From Martinezella multihospitum (GTDB lineage Bacteria > Pseudomonadota > Alphaproteobacteria > Rhizobiales > Rhizobiaceae), in NCBI RefSeq assembly GCF_900094585.1, contig NZ_FMAG01000005.1, forward strand, positions 124,001 through 188,000: a DNA stretch of 64,000 nucleotides. The letters run 5' to 3'. Shown one piece after another: positions 26,108 through 36,166 of the stretch; the first letter of the stretch is position 1; the number at the start of each line of letters is the position of its first letter. Under the pieces are notes generated by a model that did not search any database, had not been told where the DNA came from, and saw nothing but the letters and a program-made list of their open reading frames with translations. The position numbers and the translations under genes are program-made.

Positions 26108-26961
26108 GCCAGCCCGCCATGATCAATCGCTACAAGTGGTACGAGCTCATCGGCATCTATGCCGGGATCCTGCTGTTCCTGACTTTCGTGCTGGCGCCCT
26201 TCGTCGAGGGGTTCCTGGTGTCGCTGAAGCCACTCAGCCAGCTTTTCTCGTCGCCCTATCGGTTCATTCCCGAGAACGGTTCGTTTGCAGCCTATCGCAC
26301 GATGTGGACCAGCGTGCCCGGTTTCGGCTGGTATATCTTCAACTCCTTCCTGATATCAGGCGTGAGCACTGTCATCGTGCTGATCCTCGTCGTGCCGGCC
26401 GCCTATGCCTTCGCGCGTTTCGAGTTCCGAGGCGCCGGCTTGCTGCTCGGCGCCTTCCTGGCGGTCAACATGTTCTCTGGCGCCGTGCTGCTGATCCCGC
26501 TGTTCCGGCTCATGCGCTCCTTCGGCTTTTTGAACACCTATTTTGCCATGATCGTACCGGGTGTCGCTTTCCTCATTCCCTCCGGGATCTGGCTGCTGCG
26601 CACCTATATGATGCGCATTCCGAAGGAGCTTGATGAGGCGGCCTTTGTCGATGGTGCCAGCCATTTCTATACGCTGCGTCGCGTCATCCTGCCGATCGCC
26701 ATGCCGGGCATCACCGTCGTCGCCATTACCACCTTCATCGGCTCTTACGCACAGCAGTTCATCTACGCTCTTACCTTCAATTCGAAGACGGAATACATGC
26801 CGCTGCCGGTTGGGCTCTTTGCCTATTTCGGCCGGCAGGAGGTCGTCTGGAACGAACTCATGGCCGCAAGCTTCGTCGGCATCGCGCCGGCTCTGGTCGT
26901 GATCTTCTTCCTGCAACGGTATCTCGTCAGCGGTCTGACCGCTGGCGCGGTGAAGCAATAA
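26104..26961 (+). CDS. ABC sugar transporter permease, MalG/UgpE type
   Basis: Protein of 285 residues with six helices. The MalG-type EAA loop is LDEAAFVDGASHFYTLRRVILP. It partners the MalF-type subunit encoded just upstream, with which it is translationally coupled by a four-base overlap. The binding-protein gene follows after 36 bases, so the operon order is oxidoreductase, permease, permease, binding protein, ATPase. Confidence 0.94.
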   Translation: MSQPAMINRYKWYELIGIYAGILLFLTFVLAPFVEGFLVSLKPLSQLFSSPYRFIPENGSFAAYRTMWTSVPGFGWYIFNSFLISGVSTVIVLILVVPAAYAFARFEFRGAGLLLGAFLAVNMFSGAVLLIPLFRLMRSFGFLNTYFAMIVPGVAFLIPSGIWLLRTYMMRIPKELDEAAFVDGASHFYTLRRVILPIAMPGITVVAITTFIGSYAQQFIYALTFNSKTEYMPLPVGLFAYFGRQEVVWNELMAASFVGIAPALVVIFFLQRYLVSGLTAGAVKQ

Positions 26962-26997
26962 AATCAATCAACCACCAGAGAGAACGGGAGCTTAAAC

Positions 26998-28227
26998 GTG
27001 ACATTCCATTTCAAGACGGGGCTTCTCGCCCTTGCTTTGCTCGGCTCCACCGCGCTTGGCGCCGTGAACGCCCAGGCCGCCGACAAGGAAATCAGCTGGA
27101 TCTATTGCGGTGACAGCATCGATCCGATCCATGTGAAGTACATCAAGCAGTGGGAAGACAAGAATCCGGGCTGGGCTGTCAAGCCTGAGGTTGTCGGTTG
27201 GGAGCAGTGCCAGGACAAGGCAACGACGCTCGCTGCAGCTGGTACGCCGGTCGCCATGGCCTATGTCGGCTCGCGCACGCTGAAGCAGTTCGCCGATAAC
27301 GATCTGATCGTTCCGATCCCGATGACGGACGACGAGAAGAAGGCCTATTATCCGGGCATCGTTGGTACGGTAACCTTCGATGGGAAGCAGTGGGGCACGC
27401 CGATCGCCTTCTCGACCAAGGCGCTCTACTGGAACAAGGATCTCTTCAAGCAGGCCGGTCTCGATCCCGAGAAGCCGCCGACCACTTGGGCTGAGGAAAT
27501 TGCCGACGCCAAGACGATCAAGGAAAAGACCGGCATTCCTGGCTATGGCCTGTCGGCCAAGACCTTCGACAACACGATGCACCAGTTCCTGCATTGGGTT
27601 TACACCAACAACGGCAAGGTCATCGATGGCGACAAGATCACCCTCGATAGCCCCGAAGTTCTGGCAGCCCTTCAGGCCTACAAGGACATCACGCCTTACT
27701 CGGTCGAAGGTCCGACGGCTTACGAGCAGAACGAAATGCGCGCCATCTTCCTCGATGGCAAGGTCGGCATGATCCAGGCCGGCTCCGGTGCCGCCGCCCG
27801 CCTGAAGGAAACGAAGATCAACTGGGGCGTGGCACCGCTGCCGCTCGGTCCTTCGGCCAAGGGGCAGGGCACGCTGCTCATCACCGACAGCCTCGCCGTC
27901 TTCAAGGGCAGCGGCGTCGAGGACAAGGCGATCGAATTCGCCAAGTTCATCACGTCTCCCGGTCCGCAGGGCGAATACGAACTCCAGGGCGGCGCCGGCC
28001 TCACGCCGTTGCGCCCGTCTCCGATGGTTGACGAGTTCGTCAAGAAGGACGCTTCCTGGAAGCCGTTCATCGACGGTATCGCCTATGGTGGTCCCGAGCC
28101 GCTCTTCAAGGACTATAAGGGCTTCCAGAACGTGATGATCTCCATGGTCCAGTCGGTCGTCACTGGCCAGGCTCAGCCGGCGGATGCGCTGAAGAAGGCC
28201 GCTGCCGATCTCGAGCAGTATAAGTAA
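26998..28227 (+). CDS. ABC transporter sugar-binding protein (SBP_bac_1 family)
   Basis: Protein of 409 residues beginning at a GTG behind ACGGGAGC. The signal peptide (LLALALLGSTALGAVNAQA) ends before ADKEISW. The mature protein has the extracellular solute-binding family 1 layout, with FLDGKVGMIQAGSGAA and a tryptophan-rich middle typical of CUT1 sugar receptors. It binds the carbohydrate in the periplasm and hands it to the MalF/MalG-type pair. The ligand is not readable from sequence. Confidence 0.94.
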   Translation: MTFHFKTGLLALALLGSTALGAVNAQAADKEISWIYCGDSIDPIHVKYIKQWEDKNPGWAVKPEVVGWEQCQDKATTLAAAGTPVAMAYVGSRTLKQFADNDLIVPIPMTDDEKKAYYPGIVGTVTFDGKQWGTPIAFSTKALYWNKDLFKQAGLDPEKPPTTWAEEIADAKTIKEKTGIPGYGLSAKTFDNTMHQFLHWVYTNNGKVIDGDKITLDSPEVLAALQAYKDITPYSVEGPTAYEQNEMRAIFLDGKVGMIQAGSGAAARLKETKINWGVAPLPLGPSAKGQGTLLITDSLAVFKGSGVEDKAIEFAKFITSPGPQGEYELQGGAGLTPLRPSPMVDEFVKKDASWKPFIDGIAYGGPEPLFKDYKGFQNVMISMVQSVVTGQAQPADALKKAAADLEQYK

Positions 28228-28311
28228 GTCTGCAAATCACCGGGTCGCGCGCAATGCGCGCGGCCTTTGGAGCCCTGCCCGCCGAAAGGCGGCGCCGCGC
28301 GGAGACAGAGT

Positions 28312-29445
<1,134 letters not shown>

Positions 29446-29475
29446 GGGAGGCGGTTGCCCGGAAGCAGCCATCCG

Positions 29476-29594
29476 CCCTCGTGGTTCGAGACGGCCCTTT
29501 GGGCCTCCTCACCATGAGGACTGATCAATCTCGCCCAGCTTATAGCTCAGAGCTCGCTCCACCCTCATCCTGAGCTCGTCGAAGGAAGAGGGTG
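29476..29594. repeat. Rhizobial intergenic repeats between convergent genes
   Basis: 29476-29520 starts CCCTCGTGGTTCGAGACGG and ends CCTCACCATGAGGA; it is a copy of the elements at 10126-10279. A second palindrome follows at 29561-29594, with ACCCTCATCCTGAG against GAAGAGGGTGG around a CTCGTCGAAGG core. They fill the 182-base gap between the ATPase gene and the PLP-enzyme gene, which converge here, and may serve as a bidirectional transcription barrier. Confidence 0.7.
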
Positions 29595-29627
29595 GCCACG
29601 GAAGCAATTGGCGGACGGTAGATCGCC

Positions 29628-30731
29628 CTACCAGACGAGCCCACGCGCCGCCACGTCCTCGACGCGGGTGACGACGCCATCGCGATGGAAGACCATCTGG
29701 TCAAAGAGATTGGAAATGACGCAGGTGTGGTTCGGGATGATGCGGATCTTGTCGCCGATCTCAGGGCGAGGACCGGTGCAGTTCGACAGGTCGATGACGC
29801 CGTGTTCCTCCGAAAGACCCTTGATGACGGCGTCCGGGTAGCCGACCACCTGGCCGTAATCGGCAAAGCCCAGAAGGTCTGAGGTCAGCGCCTTCGAGCC
29901 GGCATCGATGACGGCGCGATCCTCGGTCGGTCGGGAAACGACTGTGGCGAGGATGTGCATGGCGCAATCCTCTTCCCGGCAATGGCCCGCCCGCACCATC
30001 GAGCGGTCATTATAGATGTAGGTCCCGGCACGATGCTCCGTGGCTGCGGTCACGAGATGTGCGTCGAAAAGGCTCGGTGTGCCGCCATTGCTGACGATCG
30101 GGCATTCGATACCATCCGCTTTGAGGAGCCCCACGGCGTCCGACAGGAATTCCTGTGTCGCGGCAGCGCTATCCGGCTTCGGATAGGTCATCAGGCCGCC
30201 AAAGACGAGGCCCGGCTTGCCGGCGATATGCTTGCCGAGCTTTGCCGCCTCTGCAGGCGATTGCACGCCACAACGGGCGCCCCCGGTATCGCATTCCACC
30301 AGCACGGTCAGTGGCTTGCGGGCGGCGAACCAGTCGGAAAGTCCGTCGACCGTGACGGCGCTGTCGGCGACGACCTTGAGGCCGGCAATGCGGTCGTTCA
30401 AGGCCGAGAGGCGCGTAAGCTTCTCCAGGCCGAGAATGTTGAAGGTGATCAGAATATCCTCGAAGCCCGCATCGGCGAAGGCTTCCGCCTCGGTGATCTT
30501 CTGGCAGTTGATGCCCTTGGCGCCGGCGGCGACCTGTGCGCGTGCGAGAGCTGGAATCTTGTGCGTCTTGATATGCGGGCGAAAATTCAGGCCGTGCTCG
30601 TCCATGTAGGACTGCACGCGGGTGATGTTCGCAGCCAGCCGGTCTTCGTCGATGACCGGGCGCGGCGTCGAGAGGCTCTCGATGCGGTCGCCGGGCTTGG
30701 GGCTGATTTCCGAGGCGATATCATGTGCCAT
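29628..30731 (-). CDS. PLP enzyme of the alanine racemase-fold DSD1 / D-threonine aldolase family
   Basis: Protein of 367 residues. The N-terminal domain carries the PLP lysine in RPHIKTHKIPALA (about residue 58) and the GAKGINCQKITEAEAFADAG strand-helix. The C-terminal domain has RIIPNHTCVISN, whose His and Cys fit the zinc site of D-serine dehydratase-like (DSD1) proteins. It may eliminate water from, or cleave, a D-3-hydroxy amino acid; the exact substrate is open. The ATG at 30731 is one base after the stop of the M81 gene, showing tight operon coupling. Confidence 0.88.
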   Translation of the reverse strand: MAHDIASEISPKPGDRIESLSTPRPVIDEDRLAANITRVQSYMDEHGLNFRPHIKTHKIPALARAQVAAGAKGINCQKITEAEAFADAGFEDILITFNILGLEKLTRLSALNDRIAGLKVVADSAVTVDGLSDWFAARKPLTVLVECDTGGARCGVQSPAEAAKLGKHIAGKPGLVFGGLMTYPKPDSAAATQEFLSDAVGLLKADGIECPIVSNGGTPSLFDAHLVTAATEHRAGTYIYNDRSMVRAGHCREEDCAMHILATVVSRPTEDRAVIDAGSKALTSDLLGFADYGQVVGYPDAVIKGLSEEHGVIDLSNCTGPRPEIGDKIRIIPNHTCVISNLFDQMVFHRDGVVTRVEDVAARGLVW

Positions 30732-30732
30732 G

Positions 30733-32208
30733 TCAGGCGTCTTTCCGTTCTTCTGCAAAGGGGTCCGCCACCATCGGCCAGAGATCCTTCCGCGCGCGGC
30801 GATAAGGCGTGCGTGCGGGATTGTTGGGATAAGGCGTTCCCGCGGAGCAGTAAAGGATCTGCGATGCAATCTTCGAGAAGGACGCATAGAAATGATTGGT
30901 CGATTTGATGACCAGGATCTTTTTCGTTCTGGGGTCGATGCCCATGACGGAAAACAAGCTCGGATCGAAACTTTGGGCGCGCGTCGAGTTCAGGATGATG
31001 TCGATACCGTCGAGCTGAATATGCGCGGCATCGCCGAAGGGAGCGAAGCTCTCGCCGAAACGCATCTCGGCATTGGCGACAAGGCGGATGATCTTGACGA
31101 GGCCGTCGATCGGATTGCCCGTGCCCGGCGCCGATTTCGCGCCGAAGCGCAAGGGAATTTCGGCGCCTTCGCCCGCCGCCATGCAGATCTGCACGGCCAT
31201 GGGGTCCCAGATCGTGCCGATCGCCGTGTCGGTTGCGCCGCGGTCGAGCAATTCCTGCAGGATGACCGTTGCGTCGCCTGCCGTGCCGCCGCCGGGATTA
31301 TCCCAGAGATCGGCGATGACGACCGGACCTGAAGTAGCGGCCATGGCCTCGCTTACCGCTTGCTTCTCGTCGATCTGCGGCATGATGAAGGTGCCGCGCT
31401 TGGAGAAGAGTTCCAGGCCGAGATCGCGGGCGATTGCTGAACCTTTATCCGGCTTATTATCGGTAACGACGAGCAGCTTCGTACCCATCTCCGGCACGTC
31501 GCCTGCCATGAAACCATGAACGACCGAAATCGAAAGAATATCGGCGTCACTCTTTTCCATCGCCATGATCTTGTCGACGAAGGAGCGCATCGGCTCGCGC
31601 GACGTCGGAAAGACATCGATCATGCGGCAGTCGAAGGCCGACATGACCGGCTTGACCCTGCCTTCCAGCGTATCGATGGCGATGCGCCACAAATCCTCGG
31701 CGCGATCGACGAAGTCTGTATGCGGGAATTCCTTGAAATAGACGAAGAAATTTGCGGCTGCGCGGCGCTTCGCCGTCAGATGGCTATGCGGATCGAGCTC
31801 GGCGCAGACCAGGATATCCGGCCCGACGATCTCGCGCACGCGCGACAGGAAGTCGCCTTCCGTATCCTCGTAACCGTCTGCGACCATGGCGCCGTGCAGA
31901 CCGAGGACGACGGCATCGACAGGCATCGCCGCCCGCAGCTGCTCGAGAATTTCGTCGCGCAATTCCTCATAGGCCCGGCGGTTCACCAGTCCGGCGGGAT
32001 CGGCCCAGGTGGCAGTACCCTCGATCACGTCCCAGCCCTTTTCCACCGCGATGCGTCGTCCCACCGTGATCGGTGCGGAACACAGCGTCGGCGTTTCCGG
32101 ATGCATACCGGGCGGCGCATAGAGAGAGGCTTCGAAAGCGCGCCGGTCGATGCAGATGGGGGAGAAGGTATTCGTCTCGGTCGCAAGGGCCGCGGTGAAA
32201 ATGCGCAA
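30733..32208 (-). CDS. M81 family metallopeptidase (MlrC/microcystinase-like)
   Basis: Protein of 491 residues, the usual family length. The N-terminal domain shows VLGLHGAMVADGYED and ELDPHSHLTAKR, likely metal-ligand segments, and the C-terminal domain has the hallmark ADLWDNPGGGTAGDAT. MlrC from microcystin degraders is the named relative, but most members are uncharacterised amidohydrolases. The start is a TTG behind GAGGCGACAG, 11 bases after the NTF2-like gene. It is probably part of the same catabolic unit as the PLP enzyme downstream. Confidence 0.9.
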   Translation of the reverse strand: MRIFTAALATETNTFSPICIDRRAFEASLYAPPGMHPETPTLCSAPITVGRRIAVEKGWDVIEGTATWADPAGLVNRRAYEELRDEILEQLRAAMPVDAVVLGLHGAMVADGYEDTEGDFLSRVREIVGPDILVCAELDPHSHLTAKRRAAANFFVYFKEFPHTDFVDRAEDLWRIAIDTLEGRVKPVMSAFDCRMIDVFPTSREPMRSFVDKIMAMEKSDADILSISVVHGFMAGDVPEMGTKLLVVTDNKPDKGSAIARDLGLELFSKRGTFIMPQIDEKQAVSEAMAATSGPVVIADLWDNPGGGTAGDATVILQELLDRGATDTAIGTIWDPMAVQICMAAGEGAEIPLRFGAKSAPGTGNPIDGLVKIIRLVANAEMRFGESFAPFGDAAHIQLDGIDIILNSTRAQSFDPSLFSVMGIDPRTKKILVIKSTNHFYASFSKIASQILYCSAGTPYPNNPARTPYRRARKDLWPMVADPFAEERKDA

Positions 32209-32219
32209 TGCTGTCGCCT

Positions 32220-32720
32220 CTATTCCATGGGGTTCGGCAGATAGCCGGTGAAGCCGCAGATCTTCCAGCGTCCTTCATACAGGCGGCAGTAATAAAGTGT
32301 CTGCCACTTCATCACGTCGATGCCGCCATCCGATTTCTTCAGGCTGCCGTCGAACTTTTTGCGCACCAGCGCCATCTCGTCTTCGATCTCGATGTCTTCG
32401 AGGGTCGTTGTCGTGAAGATGGCGGTGCGCGGATCTTCGGCGAAGGATTGCGTGGCAAAGTCACGTGCCTGGCGCAGCCACTCGTCGCGATAGGCTGACA
32501 GCGTCGGGAAGGCGAGGCGCCATTTGTCGGGGCTGACCGCGCGCTTGCCATCGATGCCGATAAAGCCCTCTTCGACGAAATCGCTCGCGACCATCGACCA
32601 GTCAGCGGCAAGAAAAGCATCGATATCGCGCGGGACGAGCATCTCCCAGATCGAATGCCTGGCGGTATCGCTGGCAGGGAAGGGATTCTTGAAAGGATCA
32701 CGCATGGTATCCGCCGTCAT
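32220..32720 (-). CDS. NTF2/SnoaL-like fold protein, function unknown
   Basis: Protein of 166 residues. An alpha-helical start (DIDAFLAADWSMVASDFVEEGFIGID) followed by sheet-forming strands and a closing LYYCRLYEGRWKICGFTGYLP strand is typical of the cone-shaped NTF2-like fold used by small cyclases, dehydratases and binding proteins. No catalytic residue can be assigned. It is the first gene of the minus-strand operon with the M81 protein and the DSD1-type enzyme, and is divergent from the RpiR regulator. Confidence 0.75.
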   Translation of the reverse strand: MTADTMRDPFKNPFPASDTARHSIWEMLVPRDIDAFLAADWSMVASDFVEEGFIGIDGKRAVSPDKWRLAFPTLSAYRDEWLRQARDFATQSFAEDPRTAIFTTTTLEDIEIEDEMALVRKKFDGSLKKSDGGIDVMKWQTLYYCRLYEGRWKICGFTGYLPNPME

Positions 32721-32806
32721 TTAAATTCTTTTCATAATTTGCGATTTTCACTGGTCAAATTCTGCTTTCTATGGTCATTTGTCAACGTATCAAGAAAATA
32801 ATTTGC
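32721..32806. promoter_or_regulatory. AT-rich divergent promoter region with TGAAA-type sites
   Basis: The intergenic region between the NTF2-like gene and rpiR holds TTAAATTCTTTTCA at 32721-32734, GATTTTCA at 32743-32750 and AGAAAATAATTTGC at 32793-32806. Their GAAAAT or TTTTCA cores resemble the dyads upstream of the oxidoreductase operon at 23943-24033. This would be a natural control point for both divergent units. Confidence 0.4.
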
Positions 32807-32979
32807 AGGAACCGCATGGTGGCCATCGCATGTCAGGGTTCCGGCCGAATGGGAACGAATGACAAGCCGCATCTGCTCGCAAACCCGTTCACAGGTGCTG
32901 GCGGAAATAGGTAAGGTTGAGATGGATCGCGTCGCTTACTACGTGTCGGACGTCAGGAAAACAGCGACAAGGGGGGCTG

Positions 32980-33843
32980 ATGGATATCTTCACGACCATG
33001 CAGGAAGAGAGAGGCCGGCTTTCGCAATCGGAAATCCGTATCGCCGATATCGTCCTCAATGATTTCGAATTCGCCGTCAATGCTTCCATCATCGAGCTTG
33101 CGGGCAAGGCGGATGTCTCGCCGCCGACGGTGACGCGTTTCTGCCGGCGTCTGGGCTGCGAAAGCTTTTCCGATTTCAAGGTGCAGCTCGCGCGCACAGC
33201 CTATGTCGGCATGCGCTATCTGAAGCCCGAGCCGAAGAGCATCGCACCGGCCGACGTTGCCCAGGATATTATTACCAAGGCGCAGAATGCACTCTTCCTG
33301 CTGCATCGTGGGCTGGATGTTGCGGCCATCGAGCGGGCCGCGAACCGGCTTGCCGGCGCGGAGATGATCTATGCCTTCGGCTCCGGCGGCAATTCCTCGA
33401 TGATCGCGACCGAGCTGCAGAACCGCCTGTTCCGGCTTGGCCTCCGCATTACCGCAAGTTCCGACCACAGCATGCAGCTGATGATGGCTGCGGCTGCCAA
33501 GCCGACGGACGTACTGATCGGCTCGTCCTTCTCCGGCCGCAACGCCGAGCTGGTGCGCGCTTTCGCGCTGGCACGCGAAGCCAAGGTCCCGACCATCGCC
33601 CTGACGCAGAGCGAAAGCCCGGTGGCCCGCGCCGCCGAGATTACGGTGCCCGTCGACCTGCCGGAAGGAGACAATATCTATCGGCCGACATCGACCCGCA
33701 TCGCCTATCTGGCCGTGGTGGACATTCTCGCCAGCCTGATTGCCTACCGCATCCAGCCGCAGGCAACGGTGACGCTGCGCCGCATCAAGCAGCAGCTCGT
33801 CACCCACCGCGATGGCGACGACCGCCAGCTTCTCGGAGATTGA
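32980..33843 (+). CDS. RpiR/MurR family regulator with SIS sugar-phosphate domain
   Basis: Protein of 287 residues. The N-terminal HTH_6 domain (about 1-75) includes ELAGKADVSPPTVTRFCRRLG. The SIS domain (about 115-245) has MIYAFGSGGNSSMIATELQNR and VLIGSSFSGRNAELVRAFALA, which bind phosphosugars. It most likely senses a sugar phosphate made from the imported carbohydrate and represses the surrounding genes. The ATG at 32980 directly follows AAGGGGGGCTG; a longer frame to 32917 has no family match. Confidence 0.93.
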   Translation: MDIFTTMQEERGRLSQSEIRIADIVLNDFEFAVNASIIELAGKADVSPPTVTRFCRRLGCESFSDFKVQLARTAYVGMRYLKPEPKSIAPADVAQDIITKAQNALFLLHRGLDVAAIERAANRLAGAEMIYAFGSGGNSSMIATELQNRLFRLGLRITASSDHSMQLMMAAAAKPTDVLIGSSFSGRNAELVRAFALAREAKVPTIALTQSESPVARAAEITVPVDLPEGDNIYRPTSTRIAYLAVVDILASLIAYRIQPQATVTLRRIKQQLVTHRDGDDRQLLGD

Positions 33844-33952
33844 AGCAGTTTCAGGAAAGTCGGCGACGCTTATCGCGTTGGGCTCCGCCGAAAACAACAG
33901 AACACAGGGTGGCGGATCAAGCCGCTCGGGGAACCGATCGAAGGAATATGAT

Positions 33953-34729
33953 ATGAGCAAATCCGTTGCCATCGTCACAGGGGCGGCCGGCGATATCGGC
34001 CGAGCCATCGCAAAACGCCTGGCGGATGACCATGACGTCATCCTGCTCGTCGATATCGACGAGGCGGCCATGCAGAAGGCTGTCGGAGAACTCGGCCCGG
34101 CGGAACGTTTCGTCACATTCAAGGCGGATATCACCAGTGATGCCGACGTTGCCGCCATGGCGAAGGCCGCATTGGATCTCGGCGAGGTGAAGACGCTCGT
34201 CAACAATGCCGGTGCCGCCCGCGCCGTCAGCCTTCATGACACCACGCCGGCCATCTGGCGTGCCGACAATGCTCTCAATCTCGAAGCGGCCTTCCTGTGC
34301 TTCCGCGCCGTCGAAGACATGCTGAAGGCGTCAAAGGGATCGGTCATCAATATCGCTTCGGTCAACGGCATGGCCGTCTTCGGCCATCCGGCCTACAGCG
34401 CCGCCAAGGCCGGGCTTCTGCATTTCACCCGGCTGGTCGCGGTCGAATACGGCAAGTTCGGCATCCGCTCGAATGCGGTCGCGCCCGGCACGGTGCGCAC
34501 CCAGGCCTGGGAAGCGCGCGCCGCCGCAAACCCGAATGTCTTCGAGGAGGCAAAACGCTGGTATGCGCTGCGGCGCGTCGTCGATCCGGCCGATGTCGCC
34601 AATGCCGTCTCTTTCCTCGCAAGCCCACTCGCCTCGGCGATCACTGGTGTCTGCTTGCCCGTTGATTGCGGCCTGACGGCAGGGCAGGCGGAGCTTGCTC
34701 ACACCTTCTCCCAGTCCGAACATTACTGA
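33953..34729 (+). CDS. Short-chain dehydrogenase/reductase
   Basis: Protein of 258 residues, classical SDR size. The cofactor motif is TGAAGDIGRAIA, NNAGAA is present at about residue 84, the catalytic Ser is in NIASVNG, and YSAAKAG supplies Tyr and Lys. It oxidises or reduces a hydroxyl group of a sugar or hydroxy acid with NAD(P). It starts at ATGAGCAAATCC behind GAAGGAAT, 109 bases after rpiR on the same strand, so it is probably part of the same catabolic island. Substrate unknown. Confidence 0.92.
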   Translation: MSKSVAIVTGAAGDIGRAIAKRLADDHDVILLVDIDEAAMQKAVGELGPAERFVTFKADITSDADVAAMAKAALDLGEVKTLVNNAGAARAVSLHDTTPAIWRADNALNLEAAFLCFRAVEDMLKASKGSVINIASVNGMAVFGHPAYSAAKAGLLHFTRLVAVEYGKFGIRSNAVAPGTVRTQAWEARAAANPNVFEEAKRWYALRRVVDPADVANAVSFLASPLASAITGVCLPVDCGLTAGQAELAHTFSQSEHY

Positions 34730-34868
34730 CGGGCTACGCCGACGGGGAATAGAATGCAGCCGTCCTCCTATCATCTCGAAAACATCTGGCCTCCCGAACG
34801 CGGAAAGCACGGTCGCCTGACTCCGGACACGCTTTAAGGCGTCGGCTCGACTTTTAATCATGCTTCAG

Positions 34869-34898
34869 GCCGCCGATATAGATTTTCGGCGGCTTTTT
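34869..34898 (+). terminator. Rho-independent terminator
   Basis: GCCGCCGA (34869-34876) pairs with TCGGCGGC (34886-34893) over a 9-base loop and is followed by TTTTT. It lies 140 bases after the SDR stop, far for a simple gene terminator, so it may close a small RNA transcribed from about 34740. Confidence 0.8.
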
Positions 34899-34960
34899 CG
34901 TGTCCAGCCGTTATCGAAGCAACGGTCGACGGGATTGCATGGTTGTGGCGCTGGAGCGCG

Positions 34961-35143
34961 CTACCCTGCCCGCAGGGTCGCCATATCGGTCGGGAAGAAA
35001 CCCGCCCAGGCCATCACGGTCATGGCGGTGATGACGAGCAGATACCACATAACGACATAATCCCCGACCAGTCGCCGATTCAACGCGGCAAAGAGAAGAG
35101 CGACACTGAAGGCGAGCCAGAGCAGATTCCAGACGTGGTCCAT
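34961..35143 (-). CDS. Small two-helix membrane protein, unknown
   Basis: Protein of 60 residues starting MDHVWNLLWLAFSV, with two hydrophobic helices (about 4-22 and 31-52) separated by NRRLVGDY. The ATG at 35143 has a very strong ribosome site (AAGGGGAA, 7 bases away); the longer frame upstream has no hydrophobic order. Likely an inner-membrane miniprotein of unknown role. Confidence 0.6.
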   Translation of the reverse strand: MDHVWNLLWLAFSVALLFAALNRRLVGDYVVMWYLLVITAMTVMAWAGFFPTDMATLRAG

Positions 35144-35380
35144 TTTGTTGTTCCCCTTATTCGTCTTTTCCTCCCCGCTACAAAAGTTAACGACATAGTG
35201 GTGCGCGAGGTAGCGCCATAGCGGGATGGAGGTTTGCACACAGCGGGAAGCGGAGATCTCAGCCGCCGCCGGGATGGGCATTTGACGGCCAGCCCATAGG
35301 GTTTTCATGCCGCGCGTCTCGCCTCCGATCACATCCGATGAGGCCCGCAAGAAAATCTTAACGGCAAGCGCACGAGCCCC

Positions 35381-35406
35381 GGAACATCTTGCCACTGCTC
35401 GCCGTT
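35381..35406 (+). promoter_or_regulatory. EcfG-type promoter upstream of the DUF982 gene
   Basis: GGAAC at 35381-35385 and CGTT at 35403-35406 are separated by 17 bases, an exact consensus match. The -10 element ends 34 bases before the DUF982 start codon. Confidence 0.72.
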
Positions 35407-35440
35407 ATGGCCCGGTGGCGTTAAGGCGAGGAGGGCTGCC

Positions 35441-35707
35441 ATGGAACATGGTGATTGGAACAATCCCGTCATAGTCGATCTCGATGGTGTCGGCCATTTC
35501 GCGATCATCACCAACGCGCTGGACGCGGCAAACTGCATGAGCGAGGAGTGGCCGGTAAACGGCGGCCCGGCAATGGATGAGGCCGTGCTGGTCTGCCTCG
35601 ACGCCGTTCTCGGCAAGGTTTCCGCCGAGCGGTCGCGAAAGGCTTTTCTGGAGGCGGCGCGCGAGGCCGGGCTGAGTGTCAGGCCGGATTCGGGAAGCCT
35701 TCACTAG
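35441..35707 (+). CDS. DUF982 domain protein
   Basis: Protein of 88 residues with the DUF982 pattern: an early strand (NPVIVDLDGVGHFAIITNALDAA), then EEWPVNGGPAMDEAVLVCLDAVLGKVS and AFLEAAREAGLSV. This family is largely restricted to rhizobia and often multicopy; its function is unknown. The ATG has GCGAGGAGGG upstream. The EcfG-type promoter before it suggests expression in the general stress response. Confidence 0.85.
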   Translation: MEHGDWNNPVIVDLDGVGHFAIITNALDAANCMSEEWPVNGGPAMDEAVLVCLDAVLGKVSAERSRKAFLEAAREAGLSVRPDSGSLH

Positions 35708-35750
35708 TCGCCATAAGACGGGGGCGACGGCCTCCCTGGACGGGAGGCGC

Positions 35751-35882
35751 TCAGATTGCCCAGAAGATCAGGCTGAGGACTATGATGACGGCGAGGATGA
35801 ACCCTATCATTCTCCCGAGCCCTTCGTTGACATTGCCGTTGCCGACGATCAGGTCGTACCAGTCGCTTTTGTGGTTCATCAT
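35751..35882 (-). CDS. 43-residue single-helix membrane protein, unknown
   Basis: A short frame starts MMNHKSDWYDLIVGNGN and ends in one membrane helix (MIGFILAVIIVLSLIFWAI). GAGGGA stands 4 bases before the first ATG (35882) and 7 before the second (35879). The hydrophilic N-terminus plus terminal helix and good ribosome site argue for a real gene. From 35883 to 36166 I see nothing else. Confidence 0.6.
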   Translation of the reverse strand: MMNHKSDWYDLIVGNGNVNEGLGRMIGFILAVIIVLSLIFWAI

Positions 35883-36166
35883 ACGTCCCTCAGGGTTTGC
35901 CCCATTAGGTCGATCTCTTCTTCGGTAGTCAATGATTTAAAGACGGTGGGTGGCGGCCGTCGATCAGGCTTTTATCGCCTGCCTGCGGCGGGCATCAGGG
36001 ATCGGTTCAAATGGAGATTATTCAGGGATGCCAAAAGGCCGGTTTTCATCCGGACAGCCGATTTCAAGACAAGTTCATGTGAACTCCCGGCCAACCGGAA
36101 GCGGCATCTTACGAGCTCGCTTAATCTTGAAATCTTTGAGAAATCCGAGTTTCTCAAGAAAGGAAA

